Of a DNA stretch of 60,823 bases, positions 25,621-36,600 are shown in pieces. Position numbers and translations under genes: made by a program. The DNA comes from an uncultured Bacteroides sp. (GTDB lineage: Bacteria > Bacteroidota > Bacteroidia > Bacteroidales > Bacteroidaceae), in the NCBI GenBank assembly GCA_937890825.1, contig CALADS010000049.1, positions 1 through 60,823 on the forward strand, given 5' to 3'. Below the pieces are notes generated by a model that made no database searches, was not told where the DNA came from, and saw only the letters and a list, made by a program, of their open reading frames with translations. Position 1 is the stretch's first letter. Every line of letters starts with the position of its first letter.

Positions 25621-25649
25621 AAAAAACCACTGCCTGTCAAAAGCAGTGG
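25621..25649 (-). terminator. Terminator of the small opposite-strand gene
   Basis: GCAGTGG (25643-25649) pairs with CCACTGC (25627-25633). On the minus strand it is followed by six T. It separates the minus-strand gene from the repeat array. Confidence 0.85.
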
Positions 25650-25677
25650 CCACTACTAACAGTAAACAATAGTATAG

Positions 25678-25992
25678 TTATTCGTTCTCTTCTGCCATCT
25701 TTTCCAGGCGCTGTGACAACGTTTGCTTATCATCAGTCACGGCCATATCCACTGTAGTAGATTGCATTTTCGCTGTGTGATAGTTTAGTAATTTCAGCTC
25801 TGCGTCTACGCGATCTTTTGGATCGAGCGCAGCAATATCCATATCGTACTGCGATAATCCTGTTTCTGTATCAGGCGTGAAGTAAGACAGTGAATGTTCA
25901 CGTAAAAATGTTTTTAAGGGCTTGTCTTTGTTTGGGGTGCCGGCTGCTCGCCCACCTAAGCGACCGCGCCCATCTCCTTTTTGTCTTGGCAT
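25678..25992 (-). CDS. Small GGRxxGTPNK protein, possible DNA-packaging or DNA-binding factor
   Basis: A 104-residue basic-then-acidic protein. The N-terminus (GRGRLGGRAAGTPNKDKPLK, residues 8-27) resembles short phage proteins of the GGRxxGTPNK type, sometimes annotated as terminase small-subunit-like. The rest is helical (DPKDRVDAELKLLNYHTAKM) with an acidic tail. It could bind the neighbouring repeat array. A second small-terminase candidate sits beside the large terminase at 49849-50259, so the two roles cannot be divided by sequence alone. It has its own promoter box and terminator and converges with the integrase. Confidence 0.6.
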   Translation of the reverse strand: MPRQKGDGRGRLGGRAAGTPNKDKPLKTFLREHSLSYFTPDTETGLSQYDMDIAALDPKDRVDAELKLLNYHTAKMQSTTVDMAVTDDKQTLSQRLEKMAEENE

Positions 25993-26027
25993 ATTATCCT
26001 CCTAACTCTAAACTTAAAATGTTACTA

Positions 26028-26035
26028 CAAAGATA
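26028..26035 (-). promoter_or_regulatory. Promoter -7 box for the small opposite-strand gene
   Basis: On the minus strand TATCTTTG matches TAnnTTTG, 36 bases before the start at 25992. On the plus strand TATGTTTC (26066-26073) is a near match that could drive the virion genes. Confidence 0.5.
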
Positions 26036-26090
26036 GTCCGCTATTTTTACACACTGATAATAAGTTATGTTTCACTAAAGTAAATTCGAC

Positions 26091-26588
26091 ATGGGATTAT
26101 TCGGAAGTATCGCTGGAGGTGCTCTTAAAATAGGTGGCAGTATCTTCGGTGGAATCAAGGCTTCTAAGGCTATGAAGAAAGTTAAGAAGAACCTTGAGGG
26201 GCAGATGAAAGAAAACCAAAATTGGTTCGATCGAAAGTATAATGAGGATAGTACTCAGCGTGCTGATACGCAACGTATTCTCAATATGACGATTGAAAAT
26301 ATACGTAATCGTAACAAACAGGCTGAGGGTAGGCAAGCCGTCATGGGTGGTACCGATGAAAGTGTAGCAGCTGCACGTGAGGCAAACAATCAGGCATTAG
26401 CCGATACTATGGGGCAGATTGCCGTTGCTAGCGAAGCTCGTAAGGATAATATTGAGCAACAGTACATGGCTACCAAGGCTGATCTCAATGCTCAACTTAA
26501 TAATCTGGAACAACAGAAAGCTGCTGCAATCTCCCAGGCTGTGAATGGCGTGGCTGATGCAGCCGGAAGTATGGGTAAAATGTTTTAA
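26091..26588 (+). CDS. Small ejection-type virion protein
   Basis: A 165-residue protein with a glycine-rich hydrophobic N-terminus (GLFGSIAGGALKIGGSIFGG) and then almost continuous alpha-helix rich in Gln, Asn and Ala (ADTQRILNMTIENIRNRNKQ; QYMATKADLNAQLNNLEQQK). This is the usual look of podovirus internal or ejection proteins that form a conduit for DNA. It is first in the virion block, directly before another helical protein and the giant polyvalent gene. No sequence family can be named with certainty. Confidence 0.6.
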   Translation: MGLFGSIAGGALKIGGSIFGGIKASKAMKKVKKNLEGQMKENQNWFDRKYNEDSTQRADTQRILNMTIENIRNRNKQAEGRQAVMGGTDESVAAAREANNQALADTMGQIAVASEARKDNIEQQYMATKADLNAQLNNLEQQKAAAISQAVNGVADAAGSMGKMF

Positions 26589-26598
26589 TTGATTCAAT

Positions 26599-27606
26599 AT
26601 GCCAGGAACTAACGACTATTCACAATATAAGGAGGAAGAGCCTATAAAGGCTGCGCCACCTAATACATCAGGCGGTACGCCACCGACTGCTGGGATGAAG
26701 GTTGAGGAACCGGTTAGCAATTATGACCAGGTATATAAAATCCTAGAGCAACAGATTGCTAATAATCCGATTGAAACACCAGAGCAGAGGAAGAAACGTG
26801 AGAGAAACGAAAAGTGGGAAGGTATTATTAGCGGAATAGGTGATGCAGTAAGTGCAGTTAGTAATCTCTATTTCACTTCGCATTATGCTCCAAACATGTA
26901 TGATCACCGGTCTAGTTTGAGTGATAAAGCAAAAGCTCGATGGGATAAGGCGAAGGCGGAACGTGATGCAACGATTAATCAGCATCTTAATTATGCTATT
27001 AAATTGGGTCAACTTAAAGATGCTGACCGAAACTGGAGGCGACAGTTGGAACAGGATAAGATTAAGGCTGCTCAACGAGCACATGATAATGCTATTGCCG
27101 ATGCGCAAGAAAAACGTGCGTCACAGCTTCATGATCTTGTAATGCAGCTGAGAAATAATCAGATTAATGGTGCTAAAGCTGAGGCTAAGAAAAAAGAGAT
27201 TGAAGCTCAATATGCAGAGGAATTGAATAAGGCTAAGGTTGCTCGCGAACAGACGGCTGCAGGTGCTAATCAAGCCAGGGCTAACTACTATAATAATGGC
27301 GGTAGTGGTGGTAAACAGGGAGAATACCCATGGTACGACAAAGACGGGAAGCTTCATTATGCACGTGACTATGGTGCAATGAGGCAAAATGCAATTATGC
27401 ATGGCACTTGGGTAGAAGAAGAGGATAAGTCCACGGTTGAAAATAGTACAAGTTTCGATAAAGGTAAAAAATCAGAAACTAATACTACGACAAAGAAGAA
27501 AGGAGAAGGGAGATCCAGGAACCCCAAGGATGATGATTTTAGCGAGTATAAAGTAGGTTCATTACCATCATTTGGTGATGATTTTAGTCAGTACAGAATT
27601 AAATAA
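26599..27606 (+). CDS. Helical ejection-type protein with terminal D-F/Y-S-x-Y motifs
   Basis: 335 residues: a proline-rich start, a short hydrophobic patch (GIISGIGDAVSAVSNLYF, about 75-92), a long charged helix (about 105-225), a Gly/Asn linker and a disordered basic tail. A short motif is repeated: NDYSQYK at residues 5-11, DDFSEYK near 311 and DDFSQYR at the extreme C-terminus. These may be docking or processing tags. It lies 10 bases after the previous gene and 11 before the giant gene, so the three are co-translated. Role inferred from position and composition. Confidence 0.6.
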   Translation: MPGTNDYSQYKEEEPIKAAPPNTSGGTPPTAGMKVEEPVSNYDQVYKILEQQIANNPIETPEQRKKRERNEKWEGIISGIGDAVSAVSNLYFTSHYAPNMYDHRSSLSDKAKARWDKAKAERDATINQHLNYAIKLGQLKDADRNWRRQLEQDKIKAAQRAHDNAIADAQEKRASQLHDLVMQLRNNQINGAKAEAKKKEIEAQYAEELNKAKVAREQTAAGANQARANYYNNGGSGGKQGEYPWYDKDGKLHYARDYGAMRQNAIMHGTWVEEEDKSTVENSTSFDKGKKSETNTTTKKKGEGRSRNPKDDDFSEYKVGSLPSFGDDFSQYRIK

Positions 27607-27617
27607 CGATTGATATT

Positions 27618-30600
27618 ATGCCTATATATTATGTAAAAGGAGAAACTTATGATATTCCAGACGATAAGGTGAAAGCATTTGAAGCGCGTTACCCGGAATC
27701 GGCGGTTGAATATGAGAATGGGAGTGACAGGTATCGTATTCCTATTCATAGAAGGGAAGGTTTTTTGAAGCGGTTTCCGGATGCCAGGATTGTATCGTTG
27801 CATCCGGAAATTGATAAGGTCAGGGAACCTGAGTGGAAGCGGCGCATGGCTTCAAAGAACCCGCAAATTTTATATGATGTTACTCAAGAACAGGTAGTGC
27901 AAGAAAAGCAACAAGAACCGGAGTATGTAGAGGGCATTGGTGCCGGATTTAAACAAGGCTGGGAAGGTGTGAAAGAAGGGGCCAAGTTCTTTGCAGGTGA
28001 GACGGCCAATCTGTTTACCGGTAGCGGACTAGACGATAAGAAGGCATTGGCTACTCTGGAACGCTTGCAAGAAGAAGGTAGAACAGACGTGCTTAATGCC
28101 GGATCTATGGAAGTAATGGATAATTCGACCTTGCAGGACATTTCGTTGATTCGTGGTGCTATTGAGGAAGCCGGTGGTGATATGGACAGGGCTAAGAGAA
28201 TCCTATCTGAACGTGCGAATGAACTGTCATGGGGAGATAAGCAGATGGAAAGTGCCAGAGAGGGTATGAGCAAGATGAAACCGACGAAGGGATTTGGTGC
28301 CTGGGTGGGTAATCTGATTCCTCAGATGCTTCCTGGTGCAGCTGCTATAGCTTTAAGCTTTATTACCAAGAATCCTAAATATGCCAAGATTATTGGAGGT
28401 GTTAATCTGGGTGGTATGTCAGCTTCTACTGCCGGTCAGTCTATGATGGAGGCTAGAGATGCCGGTGCAACAAATGGGGAAACTTGGGCTGTTGGTATTG
28501 TAGATGGGGTGATTGAGGCCGCTACTGAAAAGATTCCTTATGATAACTATACAAAGAGGTTGTTTAATGGTGTGAAGCGCAAGGTGGGCGGTGAAATGGC
28601 TGATGTGGTCAATAACGTGTCTTCGCCCGGTCGTGCCGAATTGGAGCAATTATTAACGAAGGCTAATAAGAAATTGGGCGGTAAGCTGTTCAGTGGTAAG
28701 AATGTAAAGGAGTATCTTGCTTCTGTAGCTGCAGAAGGTGCTTCTGAGTTTACTGCAGAGGCTTTGCAGACTATTACGCCTATGATTTACGAGGAGCCGG
28801 AAAATTATCCGGTACTGACTGACATCTTATCAAGCGGCTGGGAAGGTGCAAAGGCTGGTCTCTTTATGGGTTCTGTGCTTGGTGGCGCCAGCAAGATTGC
28901 CGAGCATCGTCAGCAACGTGCCCGTCGTAAGGGTCAAGGCTATGTAGATGTTGCTCAGGTTCATATGGGAAAGAATGATGAGGTTGTTGAGATTGTTGGC
29001 TTCGATGATAAAACTGGAGACTACCAGGTGTTACACGATGGGAAGGTTCGTGCTGTGAAGAGGGACGATGTTGTAGAATCACATCGCTTTACCTTTGAGG
29101 AGTTCGACAATGCAGAGCTGGATATGGAAGCTGGTGAATCTTACGATAATGGTTATTCGCTGAAAACACAGCAAGAAATGACCGACGCTAAGAACATGTA
29201 CGAGTATCAGCGTGCACGTCTAGCCGAGCAGTTGGGTGTAGAACCTGATGTGCTTGATGATGAAATAGGCGATCCAATCAATTTTATCAAAGAACAACGT
29301 ATGCTGGATGCAGACGACAGCATACTTCAGTCTGTTCTTGACTATGCCAATGCGAAATCTACCGTTGACGGTATGCAGCAACGTGTCAATGACGACATTG
29401 AAAGCCGTGTTGCAATGAGCAACGAGCAGATTGACCAGCGCACTCACCGTAATGACGGTATGGTTCACCCGGCTACCATGCAACTTAATGACCGAGCTGT
29501 ACATATCATTGATGGTAATATCGTTATGACTGATGATGGCACAATGGTAGATAGCAGAAGAAGTGATGCTACTATTATCATCCGTGATGCGGCTACCGGG
29601 AAAGTTGAATTTGCGGCTCCCGAAGCCATCCTTAATGTGCAGGAACCAATTTATGCGGCAGAGGAAAAGATTGCGGCAGAGGAACAGATTAGACAACAGT
29701 TCATGCAGGAATACGAAAACAAAGCGAGTGGACGTATCACTGTCTGGAATGCCGGGGATGCTTATACGCTTGCTGACGAGAATGGGCAGCCTATGGATAT
29801 TAAGTTGGTTGCCAACGAGCAAGGTGTGGTGGATAACGGTGATGGTACCGTTAATGCAACGGCAGACGGGAAGAAGGTTGTAGCGGTTCCAAAGGAACGG
29901 ATTCAGCAGGTGGTGGATGAAGCTAATATGGCTCGTGTGGCCGGTTATGCAGCAACCAACGAAGCTAAGGAAGTGGAAGAAAAAACTGCGGCAACTCTTC
30001 CTGAGTATGGGTTTAACTATAAGGTTACATTGCAAAGTAAGGATGGTAAAGAAATTACCGGAACAATAGGGGATATATATGATGATAAGGTGTTTTCGGG
30101 CGGTGAAAGAGAATTTGTGGTAAACGTTGACGAACTTTCTTCTTCTATCAATGGTAAGAGATCTCCTAAGCTGACTCAAAGCGAACTGGATGGTATGGTG
30201 GTAAGCGTACAGGATGCAGACGGTAATTCGGTTTGGAAACGTGAAGAAAGCGTACTCAAAAACACAGGAAACGTACCTGAAAACGCAGAAAACGTGCAAA
30301 ATTCTCCGATTTCCGTATCTAAAAGCGAAGATAATGCAGATTTAATGCCTCTTACTAAAGACGGTGAACCGGATTTTTACGCTTCATCTCCTCAACGTTC
30401 GCACAAGTTCATTTATGAGGAATCAGGACTTGACAGAAATGAGGCTAACGAATTTGTGCAGCTGCAGCTTGACCAAGCTAACAAAGCTCTTGAAAAAGTA
30501 AAGAGTAGCAGCCAGCCGAAGATGGGCACCAGCATTATGAAGTATAAGCAGGCTAAGGAGCAGCATCAGAAACTGGTTGACGAAGCGCAAAACACCGTTA

Positions 30601-33600
30601 ACTATTGGAAGGCCGTAAGAGCTAAGCAAGCGGAGATCAGCAAGGCTGAGCGTGAAGAAATGGCACAAAAGGACGCTGTTCTTCATGCTGAGGCAGTTGA
30701 ACAGGCTAATGCAGAACGAGAAGCTAAGAAGATTGCAGAAGCAGAACGTGCAGCAGTAGGAAATGAAAAACCGATGCCGGCAATTACTGAAAAGTGGGCC
30801 AAGGCTAATAAAGTGGATGGTATTCAGGACGAAATAGTGCTTCCTAATGGCGAGCGTATCAAAGGACACTATGTGTTGCATGAAAGTGGTGCGTCTTCTG
30901 CCAGTCACCAGGCTACGAACGGATTCCAGAAAACAGATGGTTTCCCCATGGATGAAGACGGTAATACGGTTAATGACAGAGATTATGAAGGAGACAAAGA
31001 GGCGCAGGACGTTACTCGCGGTATTGCAAGCAAATATGATCAACGCGCTTTGCAGACTCCGGTGGTAGTAAGTCAGGACGGTGTTGTGTTGAGTGGTAAT
31101 GGCCGTACTATGGCCGGAGAGCTTGCCGCTTTAGACGGTACTGATTCTGCATATAATGAGTATTTGAAACAATATTCTTCGAAGTTTGGATTTTCTCCTG
31201 AGCAAGTATCACAGATGCAGCACCCACGTGTAGCTTTTGTGCCGGACCAGCGTATGCCCTATACGGCTGAAACCTTTGCTAAGTTCAATCAGCAAGATAT
31301 GAAGGCACAAAACAAGACCGAGCAGGCCGTGAAGTTGGGCAAGACTGTTTCCGATGAGGTGTTGGCTGGCATTCTTCGTACCATGAATACTTATGATACG
31401 TTGGGTGACTTCTATAATGATGCATCTGTTTCTTCTCAAATTGTGAATATGCTGGTGCGTGATAATGTGGTACCGCAGGCGCAAGTGGCTGAAATGTACG
31501 ATGGCAACAAGTTGAGCGTGGTTGGCCGTGAAATGCTTGAAAATATTCTGATTGGTAAGTCCTTTGAGGGTACTCCGGATATTGTAAGAATGTTAGCCAG
31601 TATTCCGTCAATGCGTCAGAGCGTTTTGTTTGCTCTTAGTGAAATCAGCAATAATCTGATGTTGGGAAGCGATTATACGTTGAAGTCTGAAATCGCAGAA
31701 GCTATTAATCTTTGCTATGAAGCAAGAAACAAAGGTGGTGTGCAGTTTGGTGATGACGTTACGTCTTATGCTCGTCAGTTGAATTTGTTTGCAGATAGCT
31801 TGCAGACAGTTGCTGATTACAATAATGCAACTATCATGATGCTTGCAAACGCTATCAATGATAAGCGCATTAGCCAACTTAAGAAGGTGCTTGCTTCTTA
31901 TAATGGTATGGCCATGGACAGTGCTACCGGTCAGTTGAACCTCTTTACAGGTGAACTAAGGGAACGTAATTCTATTATTAATGATGTACTTAATTTATTG
32001 AACAATGGAACAGAACAACAAATCAATGCAGCAGGGCAAGCCGCAGCAGAAAAACGAAAAGAAAGTTCAACCGCAGTTTCTGAAAATGGCGCTTCTGGCC
32101 AAAGCAATGCAAACGAACAAGTAGTTGAAACCGAGAATACAGACGGAGAGGAAGAAGTTTTAGCTGAACGAGTTTCAATTATTGAAGGAGAAGAATCCGA
32201 ATTGGAAGTTCCTGGTGGTACCGAATATCATCAGTCTATCTCTATTTCAAGTAAGGATGGAAAATCTTCCTATATCGTTGATAAGGTAGATTCTCCAGAT
32301 ACTAAAGGCGAATATACTGGTTCCTCTTATCAGTATGACGGAAAATCGTTTGGAGGAGTAAAGGAAGTTGTAGATTATATTGATAATCAGCCAGCGAAGA
32401 AAGAATCTGTTGTTGAGGAGCCAAGCGTACAGACTAAAATTGAAGCTGCCGAAGCAGAAACGAACACTGACCCAACTGAAGCACAGAAGAAGGCCGGTAA
32501 CTACAAGATGGGCCATGTGCAGATTGGCAACTTCGATATTAGTATCGAGAACCCGGCCGGAAGTGAGCGTAAGGGGGTAGATGCAAACGGCAATCCATGG
32601 TCTACCAAGATGGCTAATACCTACGGCTACATGCGTGGTACCGAAGGTGTGGACGGTGATCATATTGATGTGTTCCTGGCAAACGACATGGATGCTTGGA
32701 ACGGTCGTAAGGTGTTTGTCGTAGACCAATACAATGAAGATGGTACCTTTGATGAACACAAAGTTATGCTTGGCTTCAACGAGCAAGAAGATGCTGAAGC
32801 TGCTTATTTCGCCAACTATGAAAAGGATTGGGGAAAGAAGCATAAGACTGTTGTTACTCCCGTGAACCTGGAAGACTTCGAGAAATGGATAGACAGCAGC
32901 CACCGCAAGAGGAAGGCGTTTGCTGAGTATAAGAATGTGAAAGTTATTCGGACTGTTCCTCGCATGGATGGTTATACTATTGAATCTCGTAAGGATACAC
33001 GAGACAATAGTAATCTGTTTGCGGTGAAGTTCGATGAACGTGTTAGCAGAGATGAATTTAAAGGTCAGAAGGAGATTGCTAAGAAGTTTAGCGGTTACTG
33101 GTCTAACTTTGGAAAGAAAGGCTTCCTCTTTAAGTCTGAAGAATCTGCACATGATTTTGCTGAAACTGTTATGGGTCGTACCGTTGAAGAAGTGGAAGGT
33201 GAAGCACCTATATCAATTGCTTCTATAACAAAGAAGAATGATCCTAACGCAGCCGAGTATAATGGTGAAACATATTATATCGGTGATCAGGTAATTCTTA
33301 ATGGATTGAGAGGTAGGGTTGTTACAATAAATAGATGGAAATGTCCTGTTATCCAAACTGAACATGCTACAATTGCATTGAGGTATAATGGAACAGATGA
33401 TTTAATCCATTACGTAGAATCAGAAGAGGAAACTCCCAATAATAAGACGAATAGTGTATCTAAACCTGAAGACCCATACCATACTGATGAAGAACGTGCT
33501 CATTATGAAGAGTTGAAAAAACGGATGAGAGCAAAACTCAATCAACTCAATTCTGGTATTGACCCGGAATTGCTGGAGATTGGCGTTGAAATGGCCTTTT

Positions 33601-36600
33601 TCCACTTCAAAGGTGGTATGAGGCACTTTGCTGATTTCTGTAAGACTATGATTGAAGATTGCGGTGACAAAATTCGTCCTCATTTGAAAATGCTGTATAA
33701 TGCAGCAGCCGGCACGGAAGATTTCATTGAACGTGGCTGGGATGAAGAAATGGATGATCGTAAGACTGTACGCGACTTTGATGTATATAATTTTGATAAA
33801 TCAACCGTTGATGTAATAGAAACTGCACAGCATGTAGTTGAGGAAGCAGAATCTATGCAACAAGGTGAACAGATTGTGGAACAAATTAAGAATGAACGAA
33901 ATGAAGAGAAGCGAAGCGAAAGAAAGCAAGAAGAAGCAGATACAGCAGCTCTTGCAAGCGAAGCAGAGACTGTTGCAAGCGAAGCAGAAGCTACAGCAGG
34001 CTCAGCAGCCCTGGCTGCAACAGAATCAGGACCGATAGAAGAACACTTCGGTTTTAAAATAGGTGATGCAGTTTTCTATACCCCTTTCGGTAAAAAAACT
34101 GCGCAGAAAGCTACCATTTATGATTTTGAGAAGTTTGATGGTAGACCTGTGTTGGATACTGGTTTAGCTCCTGTACTTTATGAAGTTGTTGAGTGGTCAC
34201 AGGTAGCACCCATTGAATCTAAAGAATCCAAGATAATGGATACTGCTCCTTTGGAAGGAGCTGTTAAGAAAGTTGATGAACAACTTGAAAAAGTTAATAA
34301 GCAACTTGCGCTTCTTGGCTACTATGAAGCAGAAGCAGTAGAAAAGGACTACAACGAATCTTACGGATATATGCGTAATGCTGAGAAGAAGGCCGTTAAA
34401 GATGTAAAGTTATTATTTGATAAACTTGTAAAGGATTTGGGCTTAGAGGATATTGTTGCATCCAAGAAATCTGCCAGCAAAGGAAAGAAGGGTAGCAACC
34501 GGTTTGTTTATTCCAATATTGCCCCTATTGGTGGTGATGTTTGCATGAATATTCCTTTGAAGGATGGTGCAGAATTGAACGCTTATTTTCATCTTGATGT
34601 TATAGATGGTGATAATCTACAGCTTTCGGGAGTGATGTATCGCATAGAGCAAGGTGGCAATTCTCGTTCAAACAATTTTATTAATTCTGATGCAACCTAT
34701 GATGAAATGCTTCGTGCTTTCCGTTACGTGTCTAAGAAATGGTTACCATTAGAAGATTTTGTTTCTATGGCCGGACGTATAGCAGTACAAGAAACTGATA
34801 GCAAAAAGGAAACAAAGAACAAAAAAGGTAAGGTTACTCAACAGACAGTAATAGGTGATCTGTTCGGTAATTTGAATACTAACGATGAATCAAAAAACAA
34901 TGAAGAAGTACAGTTACAACCTGGCTCCAGCGCTGCCAAGCGAGAAGGAGGACACCAACCGAGACAGAATGAACCGGTGGGAGAGAGCAAACAACATGAA
35001 GCTGAACGAGCTGACGGACGAGGAATGGGTGGACGTGATAGCAGCCATTCTGTGTCTGACGAAAAGCGAAGTGGAAGCTTATCTGGCGTACATAAGAGCG
35101 AGCAGAGCGTAGAATCTAAGCCGAAGAATGTGCATAATAACGTAGCTGAGCGAGGTCATGATTATGCACCTAAAGGTGAGCGTGCGCGTGTTGAAGCCAA
35201 TATCAAGGCCATTGAAACCATGAATCGTCTTTTGGAAGACGGTAAACCTGCTACCCGTGAGGATATGGAACTGTTGAGACGTTTCAGTGGCTGGGGTGGC
35301 CTTGGCGGTGCCTTTAAAGAGCGTATTGGAGACCGTTGGAGTGCAGAAAATCCTATCAACAAGAAGTTGAGAGAGATTATGACTCCGGAACAATATGAGT
35401 GGGCAAGCGGTAGTGCAAGTGCAAGCCAGTATTTTACACCTGCATTTACTATTGATGCAATGTGGGATATTGTTCGTGCTATGGGCTTCAAGGGCGGCAA
35501 CGTGCTTGAAGGTAGTGCGGGTATTGGGAATATCCTCGGACTGATGCCGCAAGATTTGAGTGCTAAGAGTAACATCATGGCTGTGGAAAAGGATGATGCT
35601 GTTGGCCAAATGCTTTCTCTACTCTATCCTGATGCAAAGGTAGAAGTGAAGGGATTTGAAGAGGCTAAAATCGAAAATGGTAGTGTAGATTTAGCCATTA
35701 CAAACGTACCTTTCGTAACCGGTTTAAAGGTGTTTGATACCAGCGGTGATAATGATCTGAGCAGGAAGTTTAGAGACATTCATAACTTCTGTATAGCTAA
35801 GAATATCCGTAAGCTGCGTGAAGGTGGTATCGGCATTTTTATCAGCAGTAGTGGCACCATGGACCGTTCACCTAAGTTGATGAATTGGATTGCCAATGAA
35901 GGTAAGAGTGATGTTGTAGGCGCTTTCCGTCTGCACAGTAATACTTTTGGTGGTACCAATGCGACTTCAGATATTATTGTAGTGCGTAAGCGTGTGAACG
36001 GAAGAAAGAGCACGAATGCTATTGATGTAAGTAAATCAGGTGTTCTTCGTGTGGTTCCTTATACTCCATCTGATGCAAGAAGCAATGCAAAGCCGAAGGA
36101 TATGGCGCTTGATATGAATCAGTACTTCATAGATCATCCTGAAAACATGGGTGGTGAAATGGCTTTTGCTTTTGAAAAGGGCGAAACTTACCAAGAAACC
36201 AGCCGCAGATTGTATCCTTCTACTGATATAGACCAGGAACAACGATTGTCTTCATGGGCAAAAACGTTTATGTCTATGGATTGGGAAACATCAGCTAAAC
36301 AGATTAATAATCAAGAAGACACTTCTATTGTTTATGAAGATTTGGGCGAAGGTGTGAAGGAAGGTACTATGTTGCTTGACAAGAATGGAGAGCTTTGCTT
36401 GGCTCAACGTGGTAAGGCTGTACCTATTGGTGTGAATAAAAACAAGGTTAAGGGTAAAACTAAAGCGGAGTGTTTCAATGATTATAAGTCTATCAAGGAT
36501 GCTCTTGCAAAAGTTTTGGATTACCAGACCAATCATGGAGACGATAAGGGATTGGCTCCTTTACTGAAAGAGCTTAATCGTGTTTATGACAATTTCGTAA

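Noticed and set aside
29220..30299. 359-codon minus-strand frame inside the giant gene
   Set aside because: Antisense shadow; composition His/Ile/Phe-rich with no motif, while the plus frame has clear domains around it.
33838..34038. Alternative-frame coiled-coil-like ORF (LLQAKQRLLQAKQK) in the giant gene
   Set aside because: It arises from short DNA repeats that also give sensible Ala/Ser/Glu repeats in the main frame. There is no G+C shift as at 34885.
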